The translations under genes were made by a program, and so were the position numbers. The notes under the pieces were generated by a model. The model was not told the DNA's origin. It was given only the letters and a program-made list of their open reading frames with translations, and ran no database searches. DNA of 38,749 bases from Bacteroidales bacterium (GTDB lineage: Bacteria > Bacteroidota > Bacteroidia > Bacteroidales > UBA932): contig JAFYSH010000008.1 of NCBI GenBank assembly GCA_017546605.1, positions 1-38,749 on the forward strand. Reading direction: 5' to 3'. Numbering within the stretch: the first letter of the stretch is position 1; each line of letters begins with the position of its first letter. Shown here in pieces: positions 5,721 through 15,017 of the stretch.

Positions 5721-7169
5721 ATGATAACTCAACTAAATTCTTCTGCTTCGTTTCGGGATACAAAGCCGCATTATCTGTTGTTGGATGCATTGCGGGGCGT
5801 CGTGGCCCTAATGGTTGTTTGGTATCATTTCTTTGAGGGTTTTGCCTTTGCCTCAGGAACTGCTATTACGACTTTTGCTCACGGGCATTTGGGGGTGGAT
5901 TTCTTTTTTATGTTGTCGGGTTTTGTGATCAGTTATGCGTATGACGATCGCTGGCAGGTCAGAGGCCGAATGGATGCCGGCAACGGAACGAAAGGTAGCA
6001 GTCAAACAACAGCCGGCGACAGGGCAAATGTCCGCAATCGAACAGCCGGCGACAGGGCAAATGTCCGCAATCGAACAGCCGGCAACCGAACGAAAGGCAG
6101 CAGCCGAACAGCAGTCACTCAGACAATGTCGCGGCGGTCTTTGCTCACGTTGGGGGATTTTTTCAAGCGGCGCCTGATTCGTCTTCATCCGATGTTGGTT
6201 TTGGGAGCGGTGATTGGGGCTGTCACGTTCTTGATGCAAGGTGGGATCCAATGGGATGGGACAGTTGTGGCTTTTCGTTGGGTGGTGGTGGCGATGCTAT
6301 TGGGGGCATTGTTGATTCCTGCTTACCCGGGAGCTGGTTACGATGTGCGGGGAAATGGAGAAATGTATTCGTTGAATGGTCCCAGCTGGTCGTTGTTTTT
6401 TGAGTACATTGGTAACCTTTTGTATGCTTTGTTCATTCGTCGGTTTTCCAACCGCCTGCTGCTGATTTGGGTGGTAGTAACGGGATTGTTGTGGGGAGTT
6501 TTTGTGGTAACGGATGTCTCTGGGTACGATATGCTGGGTGTGGGGTGGACATTGGATGGGCTCAATTTTGTAGGAGGTTTTCTGCGAATGATTTTCCCGT
6601 TTAGTTTGGGAATGTACCTGTCCCGAATGTATCAGTCCTGCACATTCAAGCCAGTGCGGGTCAAATATACGTTGGTGTTAGCGACCCTTGTGCTCTTCGC
6701 TTTGTTTTCCTTGCCGTATTGGGGTAAAATGGCCGGTTGGGAAATTTTCAGCCTGAACAGCTTGTATGAATGGGCATGTGTGGTGCTGGTGTTTCCGGGG
6801 ATCCTTTGGCTGGCAGCTTCAGACGCTTCTGACGCTTCTGACGCTTCAGACGCTTCGCAAAGCCAAACACTGCAGCCCCAAACACTGCAGTCCCAAACTC
6901 CGCAGTCTCTCCGCACCAGCCGGATTTATAAATTCTTGGGCGATATTTCCTATCCGTTATACATTGTGCATTATCCGGTGATGTATTTGTTTTATGCCTG
7001 GTTGATCAAGCATCAGGTGTATTCGTTGTCAGTGGCCTGGCCAGCGGTGGTCCTGGTCTATGTTTTTGTCATTGCTTTGGCTTATGCTTGTCTGAAGTGG
7101 TACGACGAGCCGGTTCGTCATTGGTTGACGCGGAGTTTGGTGAGTCCTCCGCCCAAGTCCAATACATAG
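5721..7169 (+). CDS. Acyltransferase 3 family membrane protein
   Basis: A 482-residue polytopic membrane protein of the acyltransferase-3 (OafA/YrhL-like) family. Diagnostic are LDALRGVVALMVVWYHFF near 21-38 with Arg25 and the catalytic-type His36, GHLGVDFFFMLSGFVISY at 55-72, FFKRRLIRLHPML near 147-159, NGPSWSL and the final LGDISYPLYIVHYPV. Such enzymes O-acylate surface glycans. Two hydrophilic in-frame insertions are unusual: residues about 82-137, built of repeats of AGDRANVRNRT, and about 366-392, with (SDA)n and QxQTLQ repeats, both placed between membrane segments. Its 3' end overlaps the convergent phosphoesterase gene by 52 bases. The acceptor molecule is unknown. Confidence 0.85.
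   Translation: MITQLNSSASFRDTKPHYLLLDALRGVVALMVVWYHFFEGFAFASGTAITTFAHGHLGVDFFFMLSGFVISYAYDDRWQVRGRMDAGNGTKGSSQTTAGDRANVRNRTAGDRANVRNRTAGNRTKGSSRTAVTQTMSRRSLLTLGDFFKRRLIRLHPMLVLGAVIGAVTFLMQGGIQWDGTVVAFRWVVVAMLLGALLIPAYPGAGYDVRGNGEMYSLNGPSWSLFFEYIGNLLYALFIRRFSNRLLLIWVVVTGLLWGVFVVTDVSGYDMLGVGWTLDGLNFVGGFLRMIFPFSLGMYLSRMYQSCTFKPVRVKYTLVLATLVLFALFSLPYWGKMAGWEIFSLNSLYEWACVVLVFPGILWLAASDASDASDASDASQSQTLQPQTLQSQTPQSLRTSRIYKFLGDISYPLYIVHYPVMYLFYAWLIKHQVYSLSVAWPAVVLVYVFVIALAYACLKWYDEPVRHWLTRSLVSPPPKSNT
6009..6074 (+). repeat. Two exact 33-bp units inside the acyltransferase gene
   Basis: ACAGCCGGCGACAGGGCAAA... repeats at 6009-6041 and 6042-6074, with a third partial copy from 6075. The unit encodes eleven residues (TAGDRANVRNR) and so keeps the reading frame. 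It sits in the loop after the second membrane segment. Confidence 0.8.
6816..6851 (+). repeat. Four 9-bp units GCTTCWGAC inside the acyltransferase gene
   Basis: GCTTCAGAC/GCTTCTGAC occurs four times in tandem, encoding (ASD)n, followed by repeats of CCAAACACTGCAG up to about 6900. All units are multiples of three overall, so the frame is kept while the loop length can change by slippage. Confidence 0.8.
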
Positions 7170-9424
7170 AGAAATTCTCCGTCGATGACCGGATTGCTGA
7201 GGATGGGAAGACCTACCTCATATCGCCATACGTATGCCCCCTTGTCTCGGGTGATACAATATAGATAACCGTCGTTGGCCCCGAAGATGATCTTGTCTTC
7301 GTAGGGAATCGGGTCGCCTTCAATGGACATTTCATAGCTCTTGGTGTAAGGCGAGGTGTAGATGAGGGCCGGCATGGTGGTTGTATTCCAAAGTTGTGAG
7401 AAATCATCCAGACGATAGGCCGTCATACCGTGGTTGGAGGTGCCAACTACCAGCACATCGTCTGCGATTAAGGTGCAGGAACGTGTGTTGAAGATGTGTG
7501 GCTGTTTGACCCGTTTGCTTTCTGTGCCTGTCCGAGGATCCATCTCGATGAGTGTTTGGTACGCCGTATAGTAGCATTTTCCGTTGTAAAAGATGGGCCT
7601 ACCGGAGCTGTATCGGTTTTCGGCATCCCGTTTCTCCCAAAGCAATTCACCCGTTTGGGCATCAAAGCCATAGCGTCCTACCCAGTAGGCATTGGCTACC
7701 AAGACGCCGTCACCCACCGCATACGTAGATACATCGGTAATTCCTCCTCCTTTGTTGGTGGTGTTTTTCCAAAGCTTCTTGCCGTCTTGGGCCGAAAGTG
7801 CAGTCAGTTGTGCACCTTGTCCCACATAAACAATGCCATCGTGGTAGCCGATTCCTTGGGTATAGGTAGGGTAGAGGCCGCCCTCCCGCAGCTGATGTTC
7901 CCACACCAGTTTGCCGGATTGGGGATCCAATGCATAGATTCGGGCGTTGAGATCGGCCGCAAACAACAGTCCCTCAGCGAGCAGTAGCTCGTTGCGCACC
8001 GATCCGGAAGTATGGAAGAACCACCTTTCTTCGCCGGTTGTTTTATCCAAGGCGATTACGCCGCAGTGCTGGCTCATCTGGTCATCCACCAAGGGAGCAT
8101 ACAGCAGGTCATTGAGGATCAGCGGACCACCCATCGCGCCATTACCAGGCAGTTGTTTCTTCCAACAGGTGGCCGGTTGTGTTTTGACGTGTTCATAACG
8201 AACTTCGCCGTCGGAGAACGTCGCACGGATCCGATAATTGTCTGCGGGGACGGGTCTGTCTGTGCTCCAGCAGAATTCAGTCAAGGGCTTTAACTCGAAT
8301 GACTCCGAATCTCCGATCAGTTCAACTCGTTGGACATCGGATTTGCCGTCATAGACGATGGCAGCTATTTCGTAGCAAGGATTTGTTGCGTTGCTGTCGG
8401 TTGTGGGGATGACCTGGGCTGCCAGGTGTTTCGGAATGGGGTAGTAGTGGAGCCGGTTCGTGAGTTGGTGGTCCTGGTAGGAGAATTCCCGCCAGCAGGA
8501 TGGAGAGTGGTCATTTCCACCTTTGTTGGGTGCCATCGTACAGAGGTATTGGATGCCTCGTTCATCGGTATAATGGTAATTGATGTGGTTGTGTCCGTAA
8601 ATATAGGCCACGATGTTGTGTTCGGGAAAATCAAAGTCCATCAGGCCATGGTTGAAAATGATAATAGGGGTTCCTTGGGGGACCGTTGCCAGGTCGGCCT
8701 GCATCCATTGATAGAGATCCTCGCGGGAGTACGAAGGTGTAGCATCGCCGGAGAGCATCGGGGTAACCAGGTAGTGGATGCCGTGTGCGTTAAACGCGTA
8801 CCAGCAAGGGCCGAAAAAGTCTTCGTACAACTTCTCGCCATATGGGCGCCCTTGTGCATCAACATATCCTTTGATCAAGTCGTGATTGCCCAAGGTGTAA
8901 ACCATACGAGTACCAGTTTGATCCGTGTTAAACTGTGTTCCGTTCAGTCGTAGCCCCGCCTCGTAACAAATATCGCCTGTAATGGCGACGAAATCCACCT
9001 TTCGGGTGGTGAGATAATCTTTGAAATCATCGATCCAATCCAGGTAGCTGCGCTCTTCGATATCAGAAAGGTGAAGAAAGGTGCCTGTTGAACGGGTGTC
9101 CCGGTTCAGTCCGAAGTTAAAAGGCTGTTCGCGGTGAGTCCGTACATCTATGTAGTAGGGAGTGGTGTGCCGATATCCAGAGGGGGTATAGACGGTAACA
9201 AAGCGTGCTTTTTCATGGAGTTTGAGTGAAAAACGGCCTTGCTCATCGGTCTTGCAGATGGAAAAACCATCAGAGACAACGACATTGGCAATACCTTTTT
9301 CCCGTTGGTCCTGCTGCCCGTTGAGGTTCAGGTCTTCGTAAATCCGACCCTCTTGTGCATAGATAAATGAAGAAATTGTTAAGATAACTAAAGAGATAAT
9401 ACTTTTAAACATAGTACTGTTCAT
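7118..9424 (-). CDS. Secreted metallophosphoesterase fused to a PQQ-type beta-propeller
   Basis: A 768-residue exported protein. A signal peptide (MFKSIISLVILTISSFIYAQ; ATG at 9424 or 9412) is followed by a carboxypeptidase/SdrD-like domain (GRIYEDLNLNGQQDQ, residues 27-108). Next is a calcineurin-like phosphoesterase (about 115-300) with Asp121, GD at 150-151, GNHD at 179-182, NHG at 258-260 and GHNH at 277-280. The first metal motif reads DIE rather than DxH. From about 430 a PQQ-like propeller follows (VIALDKTTGEERWFF, IYALDPQSGKLVWEH, GFDAQTGELLWEK). It probably hydrolyses a phosphoester outside the cytoplasm; the propeller may bind partner or substrate. The gene is divergent from the large lipoprotein gene. 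Confidence 0.85.
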   Translation of the reverse strand: MNSTMFKSIISLVILTISSFIYAQEGRIYEDLNLNGQQDQREKGIANVVVSDGFSICKTDEQGRFSLKLHEKARFVTVYTPSGYRHTTPYYIDVRTHREQPFNFGLNRDTRSTGTFLHLSDIEERSYLDWIDDFKDYLTTRKVDFVAITGDICYEAGLRLNGTQFNTDQTGTRMVYTLGNHDLIKGYVDAQGRPYGEKLYEDFFGPCWYAFNAHGIHYLVTPMLSGDATPSYSREDLYQWMQADLATVPQGTPIIIFNHGLMDFDFPEHNIVAYIYGHNHINYHYTDERGIQYLCTMAPNKGGNDHSPSCWREFSYQDHQLTNRLHYYPIPKHLAAQVIPTTDSNATNPCYEIAAIVYDGKSDVQRVELIGDSESFELKPLTEFCWSTDRPVPADNYRIRATFSDGEVRYEHVKTQPATCWKKQLPGNGAMGGPLILNDLLYAPLVDDQMSQHCGVIALDKTTGEERWFFHTSGSVRNELLLAEGLLFAADLNARIYALDPQSGKLVWEHQLREGGLYPTYTQGIGYHDGIVYVGQGAQLTALSAQDGKKLWKNTTNKGGGITDVSTYAVGDGVLVANAYWVGRYGFDAQTGELLWEKRDAENRYSSGRPIFYNGKCYYTAYQTLIEMDPRTGTESKRVKQPHIFNTRSCTLIADDVLVVGTSNHGMTAYRLDDFSQLWNTTTMPALIYTSPYTKSYEMSIEGDPIPYEDKIIFGANDGYLYCITRDKGAYVWRYEVGLPILSNPVIDGEFLYVLDLGGGLTKLRVNQ

Positions 9425-9448
9425 TTTCTGGGACTAAAATATTGGGAA

Positions 9449-9482
9449 TTTGTTGCAAGTCCAATTTTTAATAGTAAATTTG
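9449..9482 (+). promoter_or_regulatory. Promoter of the large lipoprotein gene
   Basis: TTTG at 9449-9452 (-33) and TAAATTTG at 9475-9482 (-7, exact TAnnTTTG) with 22 bases between them. The start codon is 26 bases after the -7 box, giving a short leader. This is the best promoter in the window and fits the strongly biased codon use of the gene it serves. Confidence 0.7.
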
Positions 9483-9508
9483 CTCAACTATTGTTAATCT
9501 AATTTTTT

Positions 9509-12500
9509 ATGAAAAAGAGTTATTTGTTATTAGCCTTGACTTTCGTATTGGCCCTGGTGGGTTGTGATCCGGAAGAAAAGCAACCTGATCCTCAGATCGC
9601 TCTGACATCAGGTACTGCGACAGAATCTACGCTGTCCTTTACAATTACCCCGAAGGATGCAAAACAATGTGCATACGTATGGGTAGCTAACGGAACTGAA
9701 GTTCCCTCTGCTGCAGACATTCTCGCAAAAGGAACTGCTGTTGACGCTAGCAAAGAGTCTGTTCAAACAATCAGCGGATTGACAGACAACACCGAATACA
9801 TCATTGTAGCTGCTGTTAGCTCAGGTTCAGTACAAAAGACTTCAGCTCCCTTGAAGATGAAGACTTTGGAAAGAGCAATCGAAGCTCCCGTTGTTACCTT
9901 GACTGCAGGTACAGCTACTGCTAACACCATTACCTTCACAGTTGTTTCTACCAACGCAGAAGCTGTTGCTTATATGGTAGTAACCGATGAAACTCCGGAA
10001 GCTGCTGCTATCTTGGAAAATGGTGTAGCTGTTGAAGCGAATACCGAAGTAAGCGTAACTTTAAACGAATTGACTCCTGAAACTGCTTACACCGTAATTG
10101 CAGCTGCTTCTAACGCAGATGCTGCTGTTGTTTCAGAAGCTTTGACAATGACTACCAGCGCTCAAGGAACAAACGATGTTACTTTCGTTACTTTGAACGG
10201 TCGTCGTTGGGCTGAAAACAACTACGGTTTCCAATTTGAATTGTCAGATGGTAATAGCATGATGTTGGATATGTACTGCCCGACATCTGTGGGTAACATT
10301 GTTCCGGAAGCTGAATACCCGGTAGAATTCTACCCTGCATACGAAGATTTGGATGCAGCTATCGCTGAAGGTCGCTTCTTTACACACGCTGAAGGTTCAT
10401 TAGTATATGGTGGTGCATGGACTGGTGATACATACGAATATACTGCAGAAATCGCTGGTGGTAAAGTAACCGTAGAACACTTGGATGCTGGTTACAAACT
10501 TCATTTCGAATTGGAAACTTCTGATGGAGACGTTTACGATTTGTCTTACGAAGGTCTCGTAGAAGGTTTGTTCGAAACTGAAGACTTCCAAAACCCGCCG
10601 GTTCCTTTCACTGATGATGTTATCGAAACTTCATTGACCTATGTAGGTGGACAATTCTATGAAGATCCGGGTTATGCATTCACTCTTTGGATGACTTCTC
10701 AAGAAGGTCCTTACAATATCTGGACAAACTTGATTTTCCCCAAAGCAACCGACGGTTTGATGCCGGAAGGTACTTACACCTTGTTCAATGGCTCTTTGGC
10801 TGACCTTGTAGGTGAAGATGGAACTCAAAACCCGGAAGAATTGGTAATCTTGGGTGGTGACTGGTCACACATTTCATTGGGTGAAGATGGTTCTTACATT
10901 CCTTTCGCTGAAGGAACTACCATCACCGTTAAACACTTGGAAGGCGCTTACCGTTTGACTTTGGACATCAAGAACACTTTGGGCTTGACTTTGAAAGCAA
11001 CTTGGGAAGGTGCTATTGAAAAACACTGGTCATGGGATCCGGATATCGTTCAACCCGGTGGAGAAACTCCGGTAGAACCTACTGAAGCAATTGCTTTCGG
11101 TGCTGCTTCTTCTTGGAATCGTGGTAACTTTGAAATTTTTTTCCGCGATGCTCAAGGAACCGACTTGATTTACTTGGATGCTTACAGTCCCGCTACAGCT
11201 GCTGTTTGGTCGGTATTGCCGGAAGGTACTTATACCATTGACCCGAACGCAACTTGGGAAGGTTCTACTGACTATGAATACTACATCAACGCTAACTACT
11301 CAGCTAGCTACTTGGGTGGAGGCTATACCACTTTGGCTTCTGGCGAAATGGTAGTTCGTCACTTGGAAGCTGGGTACGAAATTTCCGTAAACGGTGTTGA
11401 CGCGAACGGTGTTTCATTTGCATACACTTATTCTGGTATCGTTGAACCTGCTAACGACTGGTCAACTTTCAACAACCCTCCGATTCCTTACAACGATGTA
11501 ACCATCGAAACTGTGATCGAAGCTATGCAAGGTGCGCATGCACAAGCACGTTACTACGACTTGTATGCAACTACTGAAGATGGTGAATACCAAATCTACT
11601 TGCCGTTGGTTGCTGCTGAAGATCCTGGTACAGGTTTGATTCCGGAAGGAACTTACAACTTCGCTGCTGGCGATGCTGCTAACCAAGTTTACGCTGAAGC
11701 ATGGTTGCAAGAAGGCGAAGATTCTGAAACTAAGATGACCTTGTCAGATGCAGTTGTTACAGTTGCTCACTTGGATTTGGGTTATAAAGTGGACGTATTC
11801 GTTGAAACTGACCTCAAAACTAAAGTGATCGCTTCTTGGAGTGGTTTGATTTTCAAAACTGAAAATGCTTCCTATCCGTTCAAAAACCCGGGTTACGAAT
11901 ATCCTGCAAAGGTTGACTTGACTTTCGATACTATCGAATACTTGGGTGATGACAACAATGGTGGTCGTGAATTCAAGATGACCAACACATACGGTGATGT
12001 TATGACTCTTTGCTTCAATGCAGCTATGGTTGATGAAAATGGTCAAATTGAACCGGGCGTATACCAATCGGTTTACTGGTATGATGGTACAGAAGGATTT
12101 ACTTTCAACGGTAACGACTGTGCTGCTACCCTGGTTGACTATCCTCGTTCATATCCTTACTATATGGATGGTGGTTACATTCAAGTAGAAAAAGAAGGAA
12201 ACAACTACTCAATCCTTTACGATGGTTACACTTGGATGGATTCACGCGAAATCTTCCGTGCTCGTTACAATGGCCCCATTGGTGAAGAAAGTGGCGAAGA
12301 AGGTGGCGTTCTCAATGTAAACTTCACTTCTGCAACCGGTTTGGAAAATAGCGACAACTCATGGGAACTTAACTTCTCAGGAGAAGATGCTAGTGGCAAT
12401 GCAGTAAAAATTGAAAACGTTGGTTTCTGGCAAATGGATGAATACACCATTGGTCGTCTGAACGAAGGTGTTTATAACTTGACTGATTCAGACTTCACTG

Positions 12501-13549
12501 GAAACATCGTGTATACAGCTTCAGTTTGGTTGAACGTTGCTGGAAAAGCTGCAAGTGAATTGGTTTCTGGTACCATTACTGTAAGCTATATCGAAGGTGG
12601 TTATCAATTTGTATTCGACGTAGTGGCTCAAGATGGTACAGTTGCACAAGGAACTTATGCCGGTCCTGTAGCAGGTATGGCTGATCCTAATAGCTTTGGT
12701 GGAAATGAAGGTGGCGAAGAAGGAGGCGAAGAAGCTGGCATCGAATTGGTTGGTGATTTTGTTGCAACATATACCTCTGCTTATTTCGAATATCCGAACT
12801 GTGCATATCTTGAACAACAAGGTTCAGTTAATGGTGAAACAGTACAAACTCAATTGTTCTTGGGTGACTGGGCTAACTCAGCAGCTGAAGAAGGAGGTTT
12901 CATTCCGGCTGGTGTTTACGAAGTTTCTTCAGATTATACTGGAAAAACCGTATGGGCTGACTATTCTCAACTTAACATTGGTGCAGGTATGGAAGTTCCT
13001 GAATCAGGTACCGTTACCGTTAACCACGTAAATGGTCAATACCAAATCATCTACGACATCACCACTGCAAGCGGAAAACTTCAAGCAACTTACGAAGGTG
13101 ACATTCGCGGTATGATCGTTCCTGAAGAAGGTGGCGAAGAAGGCGGCGAAGAAGGCGGCGCTGATTTCTTGGACGTAACTTGGACCAACATGGTATGCAG
13201 TGATTATGGTGGAGGTAACTACTATATGACATTTACTGGAAAATACAATGATCAAACCGTAAGATTGGAAGGCGACATCTACATGTTCAGTGGACAAACC
13301 GCTGCAGGTATTTTGAACGAAGGTGTTTACGATGTATCTGATTCAGATTTTACTGGAAACAAGATTTACAACGCTTCTGCCTATTTGACGGTTCCGGGTG
13401 GTCAAGCTAGCCAAATGGCTTCAGGATCAATGACAGTAACTCACGTAGAAGGTGGTTACAACTTGGTTTTCGATATCACTAACGTGAAAGGCGAAAACTT
13501 GAAAGCAAAATATACAGGTACCATTACAGGTGTTTCAAACCCTATGTAA
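9509..13549 (+). CDS. Large multi-repeat surface lipoprotein
   Basis: A 1346-residue lipoprotein: signal MKKSYLLLALTFVLALVGC with the lipidated Cys19. Two fibronectin-III-like domains follow (about 28-115 and 118-213: SGLTDNTEYIIVAAVSSG, NELTPETAYTVIAAAS). Then come about eight diverged copies of a roughly 130-residue beta-rich unit with the pattern (L/I)xEGxYxxxxxD, then GTxTVxHLxxGYxxxFD, then GxxLxAxYxGxI. The last units are joined by acidic linkers (EEGGEEGG). Codons are strongly biased (GAA, GGT, AAC, TTC, GCT), unlike neighbouring genes, which suggests very high expression. It has its own promoter and terminator. Probably a surface-exposed structural or adhesive protein; function unknown. 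Confidence 0.8.
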   Translation: MKKSYLLLALTFVLALVGCDPEEKQPDPQIALTSGTATESTLSFTITPKDAKQCAYVWVANGTEVPSAADILAKGTAVDASKESVQTISGLTDNTEYIIVAAVSSGSVQKTSAPLKMKTLERAIEAPVVTLTAGTATANTITFTVVSTNAEAVAYMVVTDETPEAAAILENGVAVEANTEVSVTLNELTPETAYTVIAAASNADAAVVSEALTMTTSAQGTNDVTFVTLNGRRWAENNYGFQFELSDGNSMMLDMYCPTSVGNIVPEAEYPVEFYPAYEDLDAAIAEGRFFTHAEGSLVYGGAWTGDTYEYTAEIAGGKVTVEHLDAGYKLHFELETSDGDVYDLSYEGLVEGLFETEDFQNPPVPFTDDVIETSLTYVGGQFYEDPGYAFTLWMTSQEGPYNIWTNLIFPKATDGLMPEGTYTLFNGSLADLVGEDGTQNPEELVILGGDWSHISLGEDGSYIPFAEGTTITVKHLEGAYRLTLDIKNTLGLTLKATWEGAIEKHWSWDPDIVQPGGETPVEPTEAIAFGAASSWNRGNFEIFFRDAQGTDLIYLDAYSPATAAVWSVLPEGTYTIDPNATWEGSTDYEYYINANYSASYLGGGYTTLASGEMVVRHLEAGYEISVNGVDANGVSFAYTYSGIVEPANDWSTFNNPPIPYNDVTIETVIEAMQGAHAQARYYDLYATTEDGEYQIYLPLVAAEDPGTGLIPEGTYNFAAGDAANQVYAEAWLQEGEDSETKMTLSDAVVTVAHLDLGYKVDVFVETDLKTKVIASWSGLIFKTENASYPFKNPGYEYPAKVDLTFDTIEYLGDDNNGGREFKMTNTYGDVMTLCFNAAMVDENGQIEPGVYQSVYWYDGTEGFTFNGNDCAATLVDYPRSYPYYMDGGYIQVEKEGNNYSILYDGYTWMDSREIFRARYNGPIGEESGEEGGVLNVNFTSATGLENSDNSWELNFSGEDASGNAVKIENVGFWQMDEYTIGRLNEGVYNLTDSDFTGNIVYTASVWLNVAGKAASELVSGTITVSYIEGGYQFVFDVVAQDGTVAQGTYAGPVAGMADPNSFGGNEGGEEGGEEAGIELVGDFVATYTSAYFEYPNCAYLEQQGSVNGETVQTQLFLGDWANSAAEEGGFIPAGVYEVSSDYTGKTVWADYSQLNIGAGMEVPESGTVTVNHVNGQYQIIYDITTASGKLQATYEGDIRGMIVPEEGGEEGGEEGGADFLDVTWTNMVCSDYGGGNYYMTFTGKYNDQTVRLEGDIYMFSGQTAAGILNEGVYDVSDSDFTGNKIYNASAYLTVPGGQASQMASGSMTVTHVEGGYNLVFDITNVKGENLKAKYTGTITGVSNPM

Positions 13550-13573
13550 TCCCGTAGTATTTTGAAACCTATT

Positions 13574-13625
13574 AGGAGGCTGACTTAGAAGTCCAAAGCG
13601 ACTTTGAGGTTAGCCTCCTTTCTTT
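13574..13625 (+). terminator. Rho-independent terminator of the lipoprotein gene
   Basis: AGGAGGCTGAC (13574-13584) pairs with GTTAGCCTCCT (13609-13619, one G-T) and is followed by TTCTTT. It lies 25 bases after the stop codon. The inner part (AAAG ... CTTT) may extend the stem. Confidence 0.8.
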
Positions 13626-13643
13626 ATAAATTTCCTAAAAACT

Positions 13644-15017
13644 ATGTTTCATCGATTGATCAATTTCTGTGTAAAGCTGGTGCAACGCTATTTGCCTGAG
13701 CCGTTTATTTTTGCCATTCTGCTTACGTTTGTGGCATTTTTATTTTCCGTCTTTGGAATGGGCAACCCCGTAACGAATGTGGTCACGCATTGGGGGGATG
13801 GGGTTTGGAGTCTCTTATCGTTCTCCATGCAAATGGCCTTGGTGCTGGTTTGTGGTTCTGCGTTGGCAGATAGCGAGCCGGTACGCAAGGCGCTGGTTCG
13901 CATTGCCCGTCTCCCGAAATCTCCCGTACAAGCCATTGTGTGGGTGTCGGCCGTCTCGTTGGTGGCTTGTTGGATCAACTGGGGCTTTGGCTTGATTGTC
14001 GGTGTTATTTTTGCGAAACAAATTGCCCGGACCGTTCGGGGGGTGGATTACCGTCTGTTGATCGCAGCAGCCTACAGTGGGTTTGTGGTGTGGCATAGCG
14101 GAATTTCTGCGTCCATCCCCTTGGCAATGGCCACGCAGGGAAAGGCGTTGTTGGATGCTTCAGGCGGTTGTCTTACGGAGCCGGTGCCGGTGAGTGAGAC
14201 GATATTCTCGGTTTTTAACCTGGTGTTGGCAGCCGTGGTGATGGTTGCATTGATCATTGTCAATGCCCTGATGCATCCCAAGGGGACAGAGGTGGTTTCT
14301 GTGGATCCGAAGTTGTTGGAGGAGGTGAATGAGACGTCTGAAGAGACGTTGTTGGGCACAGGCGCAGGACGGTTGACTCCTGCTTCACGGTTGGAGAATA
14401 GCCGCTTACTGACCATGCTGGTGGTTTTATTGGGCTTGAGTTATTTGTTTCTGTCGCTTTTTGTGCAAGGGCGCAGCTTTGATTTGAATGCGGTCATTCT
14501 TTTATTTATGATGCTGGGTATTCTTTTGCACAAGACCCCTATCCGTTATGTGCAGGCCTTGACCGCCGCAACGTCTTCTTGTGCCGGGATTCTTTTGCAG
14601 TTCCCGTTTTATGCCGGTATTATGGGAATTATGACGGGTTTATCTCCGGAGGGAACCTCCATTGCCGGACAGATTAGTGCCTGGTGTGTGCAGATTTCAA
14701 ATCAGACCACGTTCCCGGTTGTCAGTTTTTTGAGCGCAGGTTTGGTGAATATTTTTGTGCCTTCGGGAGGAGGACAGTGGGCTGTTCAAGGCCCCATTAT
14801 GATCCCCGCTGGTATGCAGTTAGGGGTGAGCCCGTCTGTTGTCGGCTTGGCCTTGGCCTGGGGGGATGCTTGGACCAACTTGATTCAGCCCTTCTGGGCC
14901 ATCCCAGCGTTGGCCATTGCCAAGCTGGGTGCCAAGGATATCATGGGCTTCTGTCTGATTGACCTGATCGTTGTCGGCGTATTGGTTTGCCTTGGATTTC
15001 TTATCGTTGGGGTATAA
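13644..15017 (+). CDS. atoE: Short-chain fatty acid transporter, AtoE family
   Basis: A 457-residue membrane protein of full family length (SCFA_trans). Recognisable are RYLPEPFIFAILLTF at the N-terminus, SFSMQMALVLVCGSALA, SLVACWINWGFGLIVGVIFA, the AAYSGFVVWHSGISASIPL segment and the C-terminal FVPSGGGQWAVQGPI. About ten to twelve membrane segments are visible. It is thought to carry short-chain fatty acids such as acetoacetate or butyrate across the inner membrane. No CoA-transferase genes lie next to it, so its use here, uptake or export of fermentation acids, is open. It overlaps the convergent beta-galactosidase gene by 17 bases. Confidence 0.9.
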   Translation: MFHRLINFCVKLVQRYLPEPFIFAILLTFVAFLFSVFGMGNPVTNVVTHWGDGVWSLLSFSMQMALVLVCGSALADSEPVRKALVRIARLPKSPVQAIVWVSAVSLVACWINWGFGLIVGVIFAKQIARTVRGVDYRLLIAAAYSGFVVWHSGISASIPLAMATQGKALLDASGGCLTEPVPVSETIFSVFNLVLAAVVMVALIIVNALMHPKGTEVVSVDPKLLEEVNETSEETLLGTGAGRLTPASRLENSRLLTMLVVLLGLSYLFLSLFVQGRSFDLNAVILLFMMLGILLHKTPIRYVQALTAATSSCAGILLQFPFYAGIMGIMTGLSPEGTSIAGQISAWCVQISNQTTFPVVSFLSAGLVNIFVPSGGGQWAVQGPIMIPAGMQLGVSPSVVGLALAWGDAWTNLIQPFWAIPALAIAKLGAKDIMGFCLIDLIVVGVLVCLGFLIVGV

